From Legionella rubrilucens (GTDB lineage Bacteria > Pseudomonadota > Gammaproteobacteria > Legionellales > Legionellaceae): a stretch of 64,000 nt of DNA. The stretch lies in contig NZ_LNYT01000020.1 in the NCBI RefSeq assembly GCF_001468125.1, forward strand, positions 20,912-84,911, given 5' to 3'. This document shows, one piece after another, positions 1 through 9,234 of the stretch. Made by a program: the position numbers and the translations under genes. Under the pieces are notes generated by a model. The model ran no database searches, was not told the DNA's origin, and was given only the letters and a program-made list of their open reading frames with translations. Each line of letters opens with the position of its first letter. The first letter of the stretch is position 1.

Positions 1-370
1 GCTTGACATAGTCGCGTGAAACAAAGTCTTTTTCCTCATAGGTTGCGATAGTCTTTTTCGTCTTCTGTTCGTGAAAATAGTCCGCTAACCGCTCATGGAT
101 TTTATGAATCAGCGTATCGGAGAGTTCCTGGGCATTAGCAGACTCCATTATTTTTTGTAATTGATACCTGAGAAATGAATTGAATTGTAACCAGTAAGCC
201 AATTGGGTGACATCGTTGTTCATTATTAACCCGGCTAATTCAGCCTCGGGTTTTCCATTAAAGAGGGGTTTTTGTGCGTGGCAGGCAAGAATCAGTTGCG
301 CGAGTTGAACCGTCGATCGCGGGTTAAAGACAGGCGTTGAACCAATGGCCTCTTCTTTTCCTGAACTCAT
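1..370 (-). CDS. Unknown protein, N-terminal part (runs off the window)
   Basis: An open frame on the minus strand begins at an ATG at 370 (MSSGKEEAIGSTPVF...) and stays open to base 1, so about 123 residues are visible and the C-terminus lies outside. The visible part is hydrophilic and rich in Leu, Gln, Lys and Glu, so probably helical, with no signal peptide or membrane segment. I recognise no family. No strong ribosome binding site precedes the ATG, so the exact start is uncertain. It is transcribed divergently from the potassium channel gene, across a 186-base spacer. Confidence 0.6.
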   Translation of the reverse strand, partial: MSSGKEEAIGSTPVFNPRSTVQLAQLILACHAQKPLFNGKPEAELAGLIMNNDVTQLAYWLQFNSFLRYQLQKIMESANAQELSDTLIHKIHERLADYFHEQKTKKTIATYEEKDFVSRDYVK

Positions 371-556
371 AAGCATCATCAGCAGAAAATGACTGCATCA
401 AGTATAGCAGGTGATCACGTCCAGAATGCCAAAAAAGAGGATTTTTTACGGATGCCTTGTTTTGAACGGTGTGTTGCTTTCCCTCCGGGGAGCGACCTTT
501 AGGCCGTCTTTTATTATGGACTTGAAAACCGTACTATTTATTATGGCTTCTTACCC

Positions 557-1603
557 ATGATGGCTATAAAAATTAATATCTATTCAAAGAAAGTTAAAAA
601 ATTTGTATTCGCCGGCATCGCCCTGGCTACCGTCCTGGTCATAGGGACAGTAGGCTATTGGTTCATCGGTCATGGAAACTATTCGGTGGTGGATTGTTTT
701 TATATGACGTTCATTACCATAGCCACCATCGGTTACGGTGAAGTGATTGATTTGGATAATAACGCAGTGGGGCGGTTATTCACTGTTTTTGTCGCTCTTT
801 CGGGAATAGGGGTTGCCACCTACATTATTACCAATCTGACTGCATTTATGGTGGATGTTGAAATTTCCGAAGTACTCATGAGAAAAAAAATGAATAAGCA
901 AATTAAAAAACTCAAAAATCATTACATCGTGTGCGGGGTTGAAGGGGTGGGCTTTCACATCATTAAAGAGTTAGCCGAAACAAAGCGCACGAGCGTCATC
1001 ATTGATGTCAATAGAGCACACATTGACAAATTAGTGGATGTTTTTCATGACCAGTTATTCATGGTGGGCGATGCCAGTGACAGTGATGTCTTAATGGCCT
1101 GCGGCATTAACGAGGCCTTGGGCCTTTTTGCCATTACGGGGGATGATAATGAAAACCTCGTTATCAGTCTGACGGCTAAACAGCTTAACCCTCACCTTCG
1201 GGTGGTGGCCAACTGCCATGATCTTAAGAATGCCGAGAAAATGAAAATGGCAGGTGCTGATGCGGTAGTGTCTCCCAGTTATATCGGCGGTATGCGCATG
1301 GCATCGGAAATGATCCGTTCTACAGCAGTGTCTTTTTTAGATACCATGCTCAGGGACAGAGAAAAAAATTTACGCGTTGAAGAATTCACCGTACCCGAGG
1401 CCTGGTTTGGCCACGCCATTGAAAGGTTGAATTTCAAACAATACCCCAGCTTACTGCTATTAGCCGTTAAAACAGAAGGGACCTGGATTTATAACCCCTC
1501 GCCTGCTTATGTGCTGAACGCCGGGGATACGTTGATTTTTATGATCACGCCGGAGGAGAGAGGGGAGTTGGAGGCGGTTTTAAAAACGGATTCGAACCAT
1601 TAG
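557..1603 (+). CDS. Potassium channel with TrkA-type regulatory domains
   Basis: Inner-membrane K+ channel subunit of the Kch type, 348 residues. Residues 15-38 form a first membrane helix. A pore loop follows with the selectivity-filter sequence TIATIGYGE near residues 52-60, and a second helix spans about 72-96. From residue 115 there is a cytoplasmic RCK/TrkA-N Rossmann domain (HYIVCGVEGVGFHII), then a TrkA-C-like domain after about 265. The glycine-rich loop reads GVEGVG, with Val and Glu where many relatives have a plain GxGxxG, so the bound nucleotide or ion is uncertain. Two ATGs stand in tandem at 557 and 560. Ion conduction is inferred from the filter; the regulatory ligand is unknown. 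Confidence 0.88.
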   Translation: MMAIKINIYSKKVKKFVFAGIALATVLVIGTVGYWFIGHGNYSVVDCFYMTFITIATIGYGEVIDLDNNAVGRLFTVFVALSGIGVATYIITNLTAFMVDVEISEVLMRKKMNKQIKKLKNHYIVCGVEGVGFHIIKELAETKRTSVIIDVNRAHIDKLVDVFHDQLFMVGDASDSDVLMACGINEALGLFAITGDDNENLVISLTAKQLNPHLRVVANCHDLKNAEKMKMAGADAVVSPSYIGGMRMASEMIRSTAVSFLDTMLRDREKNLRVEEFTVPEAWFGHAIERLNFKQYPSLLLLAVKTEGTWIYNPSPAYVLNAGDTLIFMITPEERGELEAVLKTDSNH

Positions 1604-1715
1604 CAAGGTGATTATGGAGTATGAACTGAATTTAAAATCAATCCCGTTGTTCAAGGGACCCTCTCTTTATTGTGTTACGTCTTAACCTCTTTAAGAAACC
1701 CGTTAAAGATAATGT

Positions 1716-1744
1716 TTGAGTTTTCCCTCCCATCCGTATACAAT
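1716..1744 (+). promoter_or_regulatory. Sigma-70-type promoter for the rhlE-like gene
   Basis: A -35 box TTGAGT (1716-1721) and a -10 box TACAAT (1739-1744) are separated by exactly 17 bases, which predicts a transcript start near 1751. The ATG at 1810 lies about 60 bases downstream, so the leader would be short. Recognised by eye only. Confidence 0.6.
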
Positions 1745-1809
1745 TGCACTGAAAATATTCATATTGAACAATCCCATTCAATCCCCATTTGCTCTCTACA
1801 GGACATCCC

Positions 1810-3081
1810 ATGAGTTTTGCATCCTTAGGCTTAATTGAGCCTTTAACCAATGCCGTGAAGGTATTAGGCTATGACCAACCCTCCGCCATTCAGGCTAAAG
1901 CCATCCCTGAAATTTTGCTAGGAAACGATCTTTTAGCTTCCGCCCAGACAGGAACCGGTAAAACGGCCAGTTTTGTGTTACCCATTCTGCAAAAAACCAG
2001 CGTCAAATCGCGTGCCAGAAGTAACCGTACCAAAGTATTGATTTTAACACCCACCCGCGAATTGGCGGCGCAGGTTCATGAGAGCATTGTGCAATATGGC
2101 GCCAATCTGTCGTTGCGTTCTGCGGTAGTCTTTGGCGGAGTAAAAATCAATCCTCAGATGATGCGTTTGCGTGCAGGCGTTGAGCTTCTGGTGGCGACGC
2201 CCGGCCGCTTGCTGGACTTGCATCAGCAAAACGCCATTCACTTTGATGAAGTGGACACCCTGGTGCTCGATGAAGCCGACCGTATGCTGGATATGGGCTT
2301 TATTCACGATATCAAGCGAATCATTAAATTATTACCGGAAAAACGTCAGAATCTGCTCTTTTCAGCTACCTTTTCCGATGAAATTCGCAAGCTGGTCAAA
2401 GGCATTCTCAATCGCCCGGTGGAAATTGAAGTGGCTCCGAGAAACGTCACGGCAGATGCCGTGAAGCAGGTCGTTCATCCGGTGGATAAAGGGCGAAAAA
2501 GCGAGTTATTAGGCCATTTGATTCATAGTAAAAAGTGGGGGCAAACCATTGTATTTACCCGCACCAAACATGGCGCCAATAAATTGGTCAAGCAATTGCA
2601 GGCCTCCAACATTCATGCCCAGGCGATTCACGGTAATAAATCACAAGCCCAACGCACCAAAGTGCTGGCAGAATTCAAATCCGGTGAATTACACATCCTG
2701 GTAGCCACTGACATTGCGGCCCGCGGTCTGGACATCGACCAACTGCCCTGTGTGGTGAATTATGATTTACCGCAAGTGGCGGAAGATTATGTGCACCGTA
2801 TCGGCAGAACAGGGCGAGCCGGTGCGTCGGGATTGGCGGTGTCTTTAGTCAGCGCCGATGAGATTAATCAACTCCAGGCTATCCAAAAATTAATTCAATG
2901 CAAACTGCAGCGTAAAGAGGTAGAAGGTTTTGAGCCAGAGCATCATTTACCCAACGAGGTGATCGCCAGGCCGCCCGTAAAAAAGCCTAATGCCCTCAAG
3001 CATCAAACCTTGGATGCCGGCGGCAGGCAGCCGCACTACCGTCAAGGTAAATCCCGAGCAGGGGCCAGGACCAGGGCTTGA
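1810..3081 (+). CDS. rhlE: DEAD-box RNA helicase, RhlE-like
   Basis: ATP-dependent RNA helicase of 423 residues, expected to act on structured RNA in ribosome assembly or mRNA decay. Core motifs appear in order: the Q motif (Gln28 in QPSAIQ), Walker A AQTGTGKT at 45-52, PTRELA, DEAD within [15 protein letters not shown], then RGLDI and [10 protein letters not shown] in the second RecA domain. The C-terminal tail is basic, as in RhlE, and probably binds RNA. The opening MSFASLGL matches the RhlE subgroup. An in-frame TTG exists at 1789, but the ATG at 1810 follows an AGGA ribosome site with 7-base spacing and was chosen. The gene stands alone behind its own promoter. Confidence 0.92.
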   Translation: MSFASLGLIEPLTNAVKVLGYDQPSAIQAKAIPEILLGNDLLASAQTGTGKTASFVLPILQKTSVKSRARSNRTKVLILTPTRELAAQVHESIVQYGANLSLRSAVVFGGVKINPQMMRLRAGVELLVATPGRLLDLHQQNAIHFDEVDTLVLDEADRMLDMGFIHDIKRIIKLLPEKRQNLLFSATFSDEIRKLVKGILNRPVEIEVAPRNVTADAVKQVVHPVDKGRKSELLGHLIHSKKWGQTIVFTRTKHGANKLVKQLQASNIHAQAIHGNKSQAQRTKVLAEFKSGELHILVATDIAARGLDIDQLPCVVNYDLPQVAEDYVHRIGRTGRAGASGLAVSLVSADEINQLQAIQKLIQCKLQRKEVEGFEPEHHLPNEVIARPPVKKPNALKHQTLDAGGRQPHYRQGKSRAGARTRA

Positions 3082-3121
3082 ATTGAATGGCTGTGAGCAT
3101 TCATTGAGGTAGAGGTTTTAT

Positions 3122-4495
3122 TTATCCTTTTTTAGGCAGGGCTAAAAACAACGAGCCGGCATGATTGATCGCATTGGCTTCCGCGCCGGCCTGGTCGCCT
3201 TCGCCTTTATAAACATCGACATGAGCACCCACAATAGCCCCTCCTGTATCCTGTGCCACACACCAGGAGGTTTTATTGTTGCAATGGTAAATAAAACTCA
3301 TTCCCACCGGGATAACCTTGTGGTCTGTGGCACAGGAAGCATGAGGCGTCAGCGTAATGTTTTCAGAACCATAAGGGCCGCCTGCTTCTTTGGCAAAAAA
3401 GACATAGCTTTGGTCGCGGTTTCGCAAATTGTCGGCCTGATGAGGATTAAGGCTATCGAGGTATCGGCGAATCTGCTTTTCCGACGCGGCGCTTTGTTTG
3501 ATTTTTTGTGACACATTACAGCGTAATTTCGCCTCATCATGGCATTTGGGATCCCTGGCGCAACGCTCGATGGTCTCCAAATTGCCGCCACAGGTGGGAT
3601 CCTGAGCGCATTGGACGATGCGGCCAAGCATGGTACGCGGCCTGCCGTTGGCACCGGCGTAATTCACATGAAGGAATTGGCCATCGAGCACCAGGGAGCC
3701 AGAGCCTTCAACCATTAAAAAAGCCGGATCATTGGGATCTTTGACGTAGCCAATGATGTACTTTTTGTCCAGAGCGCCATGTTCAATTTCTTCTCGGTCG
3801 GGCACCACCGAATAGGTGCCGTTTTTATGTTTAAGACAAAATCCACGCGCCATGTTGGTCAGAGGATCGACGCCGCACAAGGGGCCTTTTAAGTGCAATC
3901 GTTTACTTTCCAGCACGGCATTGACTACACCCGGATTACCGTAGACTGGGTATAAAAAGGCACCACCCCGTTGACTGCGTGCTTCAATGGCCGCGGGCGC
4001 GTAGTAAGCGGTGAATTGGAACTCACCCTGCTTAAATCCGGCATGGTTTTCAGGCCAGCCTTCACTTTTATACCAGTCAAATTCCATTTTAAGCGCCGAA
4101 ACATAGGTTTTAAAGTTGCCATGGGCCGCTTTTGCCAGCGCGAGCATTTTTTGATTGGTACGAAGGCACCAATCCTGTCGGTTAAGCTGCCGGCCGGCAA
4201 TGGTTATTCTTTGGAATTCACCGCGGCTTTTTTGGCAGTTTTTAATCTGGTGATTCAAGGCGCTGATCACTTCATCCATATTGCCCACAAGGTTTGCGAA
4301 GGGGAGTTGCGAGGGGGGAATTTTATGGAATTTAAAGCGCAGAACACCGGGTTCCCTGGCCGCCATTTTTTGCCGGGTGGTGTAATCTGCAAACCGTCTG
4401 ATATCCAGGCAGCGCTGGATGGCATCGGCTGGGAGTGCGGCGTCGGCGAGTAAGCTGAATGTCATCAAGGCAAGAAAAAAAACGGTTCGATGCAT
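3122..4495 (-). CDS. mltA: Membrane-bound lytic murein transglycosylase A family (MltA, 3D domain)
   Basis: Periplasmic peptidoglycan-cleaving enzyme, 457 residues. Residues 1-19 form a signal peptide ending ADA-A with no lipobox cysteine, so unlike E. coli MltA it is probably not a lipoprotein. The MltA core begins around FQFTAYYAP. The C-terminal 3D domain includes AQDTGGAIVGAHVDVYKGEG at about 414-433, which carries the conserved acidic residues. Between core and 3D domain there is a cysteine-rich insert with two CAxDPxC/CARDPxC units and a further cysteine. I do not know this from typical MltA proteins, and it may form disulfides. The gene is monocistronic, downstream of the metallophosphoesterase on the same strand and separated from it by a strong hairpin. 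Confidence 0.88.
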   Translation of the reverse strand: MHRTVFFLALMTFSLLADAALPADAIQRCLDIRRFADYTTRQKMAAREPGVLRFKFHKIPPSQLPFANLVGNMDEVISALNHQIKNCQKSRGEFQRITIAGRQLNRQDWCLRTNQKMLALAKAAHGNFKTYVSALKMEFDWYKSEGWPENHAGFKQGEFQFTAYYAPAAIEARSQRGGAFLYPVYGNPGVVNAVLESKRLHLKGPLCGVDPLTNMARGFCLKHKNGTYSVVPDREEIEHGALDKKYIIGYVKDPNDPAFLMVEGSGSLVLDGQFLHVNYAGANGRPRTMLGRIVQCAQDPTCGGNLETIERCARDPKCHDEAKLRCNVSQKIKQSAASEKQIRRYLDSLNPHQADNLRNRDQSYVFFAKEAGGPYGSENITLTPHASCATDHKVIPVGMSFIYHCNNKTSWCVAQDTGGAIVGAHVDVYKGEGDQAGAEANAINHAGSLFLALPKKG

Positions 4496-4602
4496 GGTGT
4501 CCTTTCGTCGGTTATTATTGGGTGTTGCCCAATCATTGACTTTGCGATGGGGCGATTATACCGGCTATTGCCGGGCCATTAAAGGAAAATAAAGCCAGCG
4601 GT

Positions 4603-4634
4603 TTAACCACTGCCTGAATGCAGGCAGTGGTTAA
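4603..4634 (-). terminator. Hairpin terminator after the metallophosphoesterase gene
   Basis: Perfect 14-base arms (4603-4616 and 4621-4634) with a 4-base loop lie 9 bases beyond the stop codon of the minus-strand gene. On that strand they are followed by a moderately T-rich stretch, consistent with a Rho-independent terminator. Confidence 0.65.
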
Positions 4635-4642
4635 GTCTGCAA

Positions 4643-5884
4643 TTAAAAACTGACGATCCACCGGGATGAAGGATTGATGGATTGCGGGTTGTTGGGGTTG
4701 CCAGCCGTGTAATGCTGACTCATCAGGCGGCTGGCTTTGCTATCAAATTGACTGCCCTGGATATGACTTTGCAGGCACTGAGCCACGCTCTTGCTGGGGC
4801 CTTGAGCACAAAAAGCCTTATCAAAATCATAATAGTTATTCATGGTACTGCTGTCAGCGCTTTTGCCTGTGAAGTTATACGTGACATAGTCCCTGATAAA
4901 CCAGGGACTGTTTTTACTGTTTCTGCCGAATGTCATGGTTTTAAAAGAAGAGGCATTGCCATGATCCGTTCCTAACCCGGCTGAGTAGATGACCGGAATA
5001 ATGGTGGTTTTGCCGGCATGGGTTATCTTAAAGGCGTGGATTTCATCAAAATGGGTATGCGCAGCCAGCATGCCGACAACAACATCCGGGTAGGCCTTAA
5101 GGGTGGATTTAAACGAATTCAAATAGCGGGTTTCCCATTGTTGCGGCGGTACATGCATAGCCAATACGATATTTTCATGGTTTGCCTGACTTGTTTTAAT
5201 CTGGTCCGCTAACCAGGCGAGTTCGGCGGCGTCACCGTCGCGGGAAGGGGAGAACCCCGGCCTTGAAACAAACAAAACACTGTTTAACGACAACAGCTTA
5301 AGGTGATCGCCAAGGTACGCGCTGTAATACCCTTTGTCGGTATTTTCACCCGCCACGCAAGGGGTACCCTGAAAGGGGCATTTGACACCAGTGGAAAGGA
5401 ATCCATCGTCCATGCCGTTAATGGCACCAAATAATTGGTAAGCAGACTGAGCCCCGCTCTGGAAAGGGCCGTAATCGCGCTGTGGCGAATCATTATTGCC
5501 AAAGACATAGAATAAGGGGGTCGGATTTAATTTTTCATAGTATTTTTCAAAGACCAGTTTCATGTCCGCCGTTGTGGTTTTTTGATGGTAGGCGTTATGG
5601 GCCGGTAAATCACCTAATAAAATAACCGCCTGGGCTTTGGCCGGATTGGCATCCATGTAGCCGCCGATTTTGGACATCAGCGTGCCATAACTTCGTTGAT
5701 CCAATTCCTGAGAAACACCATGGGCTGGATTGATTGCGGAGGATTGGTGCAATTTAACATCGACGTGAGGGTCGGAAATGATCACAAGCCCCACTTCATC
5801 AGGCGTAGAGTGCACCATGCCGGATGCCAAAAGCAGGATGGTTGCTGTTGCACAACCCCCCCAATATTTTTTTAACCCATTCAC
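4643..5884 (-). CDS. Secreted calcineurin-like metallophosphoesterase
   Basis: Predicted exported phosphoesterase, 413 residues. The dimetal motifs appear in order: SDPHVDV, LLGDLPAHN (GD), FGNNDS (GNxD, the GNH equivalent), AMHVPPQ and AAHTHFD (GHxH-like). The set resembles acid-sphingomyelinase or purple-acid-phosphatase-like enzymes, but the substrate cannot be read from sequence. A longer frame opens at 5956, but the GTG at 5884 follows GGAG with 8-base spacing and gives a proper signal peptide (MNGLKKYWGGCATATILLLA), so it was chosen. Secretion by the type II system is possible, but nothing in the sequence proves it. Confidence 0.8.
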   Translation of the reverse strand: MNGLKKYWGGCATATILLLASGMVHSTPDEVGLVIISDPHVDVKLHQSSAINPAHGVSQELDQRSYGTLMSKIGGYMDANPAKAQAVILLGDLPAHNAYHQKTTTADMKLVFEKYYEKLNPTPLFYVFGNNDSPQRDYGPFQSGAQSAYQLFGAINGMDDGFLSTGVKCPFQGTPCVAGENTDKGYYSAYLGDHLKLLSLNSVLFVSRPGFSPSRDGDAAELAWLADQIKTSQANHENIVLAMHVPPQQWETRYLNSFKSTLKAYPDVVVGMLAAHTHFDEIHAFKITHAGKTTIIPVIYSAGLGTDHGNASSFKTMTFGRNSKNSPWFIRDYVTYNFTGKSADSSTMNNYYDFDKAFCAQGPSKSVAQCLQSHIQGSQFDSKASRLMSQHYTAGNPNNPQSINPSSRWIVSF

Positions 5885-5970
5885 TGTAATCGCTCCGTTA
5901 ATCACAACGGTCGCAATAGTAACAAATTTGACCATAAATGGCCAATATTGATACAAATTTTACGGTTTTA

Positions 5971-6218
5971 TTACAATTGTCGGGCGGGGCATCGACCGTC
6001 TTTCAGGTTATGCCTGAGCAGGCGGTTGTCAATAGCGGTTAATCGTTCATCCGGTAAAAATTCCATACTGAACCACCAGGATTGCGGTTTTTGAATGTCA
6101 GGCATTAAATGCATTTCAAATGGATACTGACCAGATTCATCGCCTTCCCGTGAACCTCTTTTTTCTAATAATCATCAGCTTGAAAAGCGGTGAGGATAAC
6201 GCAAAGTAAGAACAGCAT
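5971..6218 (-). pseudogene. Small secreted-protein gene broken by a frameshift
   Basis: An ATG at 6218 follows GAGGGG and encodes a signal-peptide-like start, MLFLLCVILTAFQADDY, then stops at TAG 6167-6165. Immediately there, another frame continues as LLEKRGSREGDESGQYPFEM through WWFSMEFLPDERLTAIDNRL to a stop at 5971. The joined length is 248 bases, one short of a whole number of codons, so a single-base deletion would explain the break. The rebuilt product would be about 82 residues. The family is unknown. Most of the spacer between the phosphoesterase and maf is taken up by this remnant, and nothing else is visible there. Confidence 0.5.
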
Positions 6219-6288
6219 CCTGCCCCTCTTGTTGGTATAAACGCCGGCGTGCGATAATCAGCCGACGCACTCTTTTTTTCTGTAACTC

Positions 6289-6858
6289 ATGCACGCATTA
6301 AACATGATTCTGGCCAGTGCTTCGCCAAGACGCCGTCATCTCCTGGAAGCTCACGGCTTCCGTGCGCGGGTCATGCCTGCTGACATAGAAGAAATACCGC
6401 AGCCGAATGAAGCGGCGAAAGCCTACGTGACTCGCCTGGCGAAAGAGAAGGCCGAGGCTGTTTTATCGCGGATAGCAATCCATGAAGCCGATCTGATTCT
6501 GGCGGCGGATACGACGGTGGCTTATCAGAACCATATTCTGGAAAAGCCCCGTGATGCAAACGATGCTTATACCATGCTGCAGAGGCTAAGCGGTAAAACG
6601 CACGAGGTTCATACGGGCTATGCCCTTGTTTTTCTACCCGCCAAACGCTGGATCGTTGACTGCGTAACCACCACCATTACATTTCATACCCTGACTGAAG
6701 AGCAAATACATCAGTACATTGATTCTGGTGATCCCTTCGATAAGGCAGGCGCGTATGGAATACAGACTGTGCGCGATACCTTCGTGAAAGAAATAAAAGG
6801 CTCTTATTACAATGTCATGGGGCTGCCCATCGAGGACATTCTGCAAAAAATGCCCTAG
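6289..6858 (+). CDS. maf: Maf-family nucleotide pyrophosphatase
   Basis: Cytoplasmic nucleoside-triphosphate pyrophosphatase of the Maf/YceF/YhdE family, thought to hydrolyse modified or non-canonical nucleotides. It has 189 residues, the usual family length. The signature ILASASPRRRHLL lies near the N-terminus, the catalytic region LILAADTTVAYQN in the middle (the Asp of ADTTV is the family's active-site acid), and the conserved DKAGAYGIQ and GSYYNVMGLP segments near the end. A second ATG at 6304 is as plausible as 6289; neither has a clear ribosome site. It converges on the DUF2520 gene. Confidence 0.9.
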   Translation: MHALNMILASASPRRRHLLEAHGFRARVMPADIEEIPQPNEAAKAYVTRLAKEKAEAVLSRIAIHEADLILAADTTVAYQNHILEKPRDANDAYTMLQRLSGKTHEVHTGYALVFLPAKRWIVDCVTTTITFHTLTEEQIHQYIDSGDPFDKAGAYGIQTVRDTFVKEIKGSYYNVMGLPIEDILQKMP

Positions 6859-6888
6859 CCGCTCCCCAGAGTGTAATCGAATTGAAAA

Positions 6889-7737
6889 TCAACTACCCAA
6901 CGCCTCGATGACAGCCTGTTTCTGTTCCCCGCTTAAGGTGGTCAGTGGCAGTGTGGCCTGTCCTAATACGGAATACAACCGGTGCGAAACATCGGTTAAT
7001 GCCAGCAGGTGATTGCTTATCGTCCCCGTATCGGCGCGTGTGATGGGGCCTGTCAGAGAAGAGCGCGGCGATTGAGTATGTTCTAAATTGGCCAGGGTGC
7101 CTTGCATTAAATTCAAAACGGCTCCCACCGCCACTGTCTCATTGATTCCCGCGTCTTTCAGGCAGGACAGGGCCTGGCTGAACAGCGTAACAAGGTAGTT
7201 TGAGGCGAAAACCCCGGCGGCATGATAAAGCGGCTTTTTGGTTTTATCGATGGCAAAGACAATGGCGCCTAAGGCTTGCAATGGCTCAGTAAGCCGCTCC
7301 ACGGCAGGCAAATCCCCTTCCACTGCACAGTAAGTGCCGCCAAATTCCTGCACGCTGAGGGCGGGTTGGGCGAAGCTGCGCAAGGGGTGAATACTGGCAG
7401 TATAACAACCGTTTACCCGCACGGCATCGAGGGCATCACTGGTTAATGCGCCGCTGCAATGGACGACAATGCTGCCGGGTTTTAAGTCGCTTTGGCTTAA
7501 AGCGGCACAGGCTGTGGCAATACAGGAATCAGGGGTGGTGATGAAGGTTATGTCCGCCGGAGGCAGTTCTTCGATTGCAGGGCACCATTTTCCCTGACCA
7601 ATGAATTGCAACGCCGCCCTGGCACTGGTTTCAGTTTGATTGCAGACAAAGCCTATCTTAATCCCTTGTTCTCTGGATAACAGCCAGGCCAGGGTTTGTC
7701 CCACACGGCCTGCTCCTATGATGTTGATTACCGCCAT
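6889..7737 (-). CDS. Rossmann-fold DUF2520 protein
   Basis: A 282-residue cytoplasmic protein with an N-terminal NAD(P)-binding Rossmann fold (INIIGAGRVGQTLA, a classic GxGxxG) and a helical C-terminal half typical of the DUF2520 family, which resembles pyrroline-5-carboxylate reductase and F420-dependent oxidoreductases. HCSGALTSDAL and SIHPLRSF in the middle are family hallmarks. The substrate is not established. It is convergent with maf across 30 bases. Confidence 0.82.
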   Translation of the reverse strand: MAVINIIGAGRVGQTLAWLLSREQGIKIGFVCNQTETSARAALQFIGQGKWCPAIEELPPADITFITTPDSCIATACAALSQSDLKPGSIVVHCSGALTSDALDAVRVNGCYTASIHPLRSFAQPALSVQEFGGTYCAVEGDLPAVERLTEPLQALGAIVFAIDKTKKPLYHAAGVFASNYLVTLFSQALSCLKDAGINETVAVGAVLNLMQGTLANLEHTQSPRSSLTGPITRADTGTISNHLLALTDVSHRLYSVLGQATLPLTTLSGEQKQAVIEALGS

Positions 7738-8099
7738 TTAAATCTCCGCATGGATGTTGCCAAATTGTATCTATTTTTTGCAGGTGAACTCAACGTGTTG
7801 AGATGATTTAGGTGTTGACGTGTGCAATAAAAATACATAATATGGTTTGAGTTCACAATTTTAAGCTCACATGGTTAATTTAAATACATGCAGAATGATG
7901 ATGCGCAGCCTGGACACTGTCGTCGAGGTTGGTGCGGTCTTTTTGTGAAAAAGCGTTAAACAAGCAGTCCTCTCCAATACCGGTGTCCAGGTGGGTCGCG
8001 GTTCTTCCCAAAGCATCAGCGCTTAATTTCGTCTCGAAAATGCCAGTTCCTGCTCCAGGCGTGCTGAGCTTTTCTTGAGACACCAAGTGAGGTGACACC
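7738..8099. other. Intergenic region with a long leader ahead of the kinase-like gene
   Basis: No convincing gene lies in these 362 bases. A good promoter at 7815-7843 predicts a start near 7850, leaving a leader of about 250 bases before the ATG at 8100. The leader holds a short plus-strand frame from 7870 (25 codons, no ribosome site). I could not identify a riboswitch or a strong terminator in it. Confidence 0.4.
7815..7843 (+). promoter_or_regulatory. Sigma-70-type promoter for the kinase-like gene
   Basis: TTGACG (7815-7820) and TAATAT (7838-7843) are separated by exactly 17 bases. It is one of the best promoter matches in the window. The predicted start near 7850 leaves an unusually long leader of about 250 bases. 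Confidence 0.65.
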
Positions 8100-9164
8100 A
8101 TGAAAGGAAAATTAAACTATCGATTTTCAGACACTGACAAGGGGTACGACTCTGCCATTGAAGAGGGCAGCGAGGAATACATAGCCCAGGGTCTAACCCC
8201 GTTTGGCTATACGGCCTACAGCCGTTTTTTTGGTTCGGAAAAAGTAGTCCGATTTGTGGTTAAACAGCCTAAACCGGTTTACTGGCGGGGCGATAAGGAC
8301 GAATTGCATGACGAGAGACTGGTTACCAAATATTTATCCCGTTACGAGGCGGAGTTAGACAAGTGGAATCAGATTCACCCTGAGCATCCCGCTACACTGG
8401 CCGTCAATCAGGGTATCCGATTGATATTGCCCTTTCTGCCGGGAAAAACGCTGACTTCAATTTTGTATCAGTTTCCTTCCTATCTCAGTAAAGTAGGGGA
8501 TCAGGTGGCCTATTGTAAAATTGCTCTGGCTGTTTTCAAGGAGGTCAGGCGTGTCCATGAACTGGGCTTTTATCATGGTGATTTTAAGTGCGATAATCTG
8601 TTAATCAATGAAAGTCATGAGGGAGTATATCGTGCTTATTTCATAGATTGTGATGGCCTGGCTTTAAGAAGCAGCTTAGGCGGTACCTGCCCTCCGGAGT
8701 GGCAGATCCTTAATCACCTTCTTGACCATTCAGGCGTGATTAAAAAACAGGAGGAGTCTGTTTTTCAGGATTATGTTCGATTAAAGACGATCGATCTTGC
8801 TCTTGCCACGACGAAAGTCATGGACAGCGAACTGGCAGCCATCCGGGATGAGCTCTCCCAAAATGGGCCCACCCTCCTTAACGTCAGAAGCACGGTTTCC
8901 GAGGGGTATTATTATTTTATTTATGGATTGCTGGAGGATGGAAAATGGGGATTTACACCGCTTGACAGGGAGATTGTCGATTCCGCCAAAATCACGTCGT
9001 TTTCCGGCAAACTGCAAGGCCCTGCGGCTAAAGCAATCGTTACCCAGATTGAGAAGCAGAAAGGGCATAGCAGCCTGGCGCTGGATTTGGCTATCCGACA
9101 GCTGGAATCGGCGATAGACGAGCTGGAACTCAATTTAAGCTTTGACCAGATAAGGCTGGCTTAA
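8100..9164 (+). CDS. Divergent eukaryotic-like protein kinase, candidate effector
   Basis: A 354-residue protein with a degenerate protein-kinase fold. The catalytic loop reads HGDFKCDN (residues 159-166), which matches HxDxxxxN with Asp161 as base and Asn166. The metal-binding position is FIDCDG (Asp183 or Asp185) in place of DFG. A candidate ATP-anchoring lysine is Lys55 in RFVVKQ. The segment after about 190 lacks a normal activation loop and APE motif, and the end is a helical region rich in Glu and Leu. There is no signal peptide or membrane segment. The ATG is preceded by GAGGTGA. Kinase-fold proteins of this kind in Legionella are often Dot/Icm effectors, but that assignment and actual phosphotransfer here are inference. 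Confidence 0.7.
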   Translation: MKGKLNYRFSDTDKGYDSAIEEGSEEYIAQGLTPFGYTAYSRFFGSEKVVRFVVKQPKPVYWRGDKDELHDERLVTKYLSRYEAELDKWNQIHPEHPATLAVNQGIRLILPFLPGKTLTSILYQFPSYLSKVGDQVAYCKIALAVFKEVRRVHELGFYHGDFKCDNLLINESHEGVYRAYFIDCDGLALRSSLGGTCPPEWQILNHLLDHSGVIKKQEESVFQDYVRLKTIDLALATTKVMDSELAAIRDELSQNGPTLLNVRSTVSEGYYYFIYGLLEDGKWGFTPLDREIVDSAKITSFSGKLQGPAAKAIVTQIEKQKGHSSLALDLAIRQLESAIDELELNLSFDQIRLA

Positions 9165-9234
9165 CCGCGATAAAGCCTGCTCAACAACAGGGCAGGTTTA
9201 AGCCCATGCTGTCCGCAGGGCCCATGTCCGTCCC

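Noticed and set aside
7880..8101. A 73-codon minus-strand frame opposite the kinase leader
   Set aside because: No ribosome site, and it lies antisense to a region with a good plus-strand promoter. I could not exclude it but saw no positive support.
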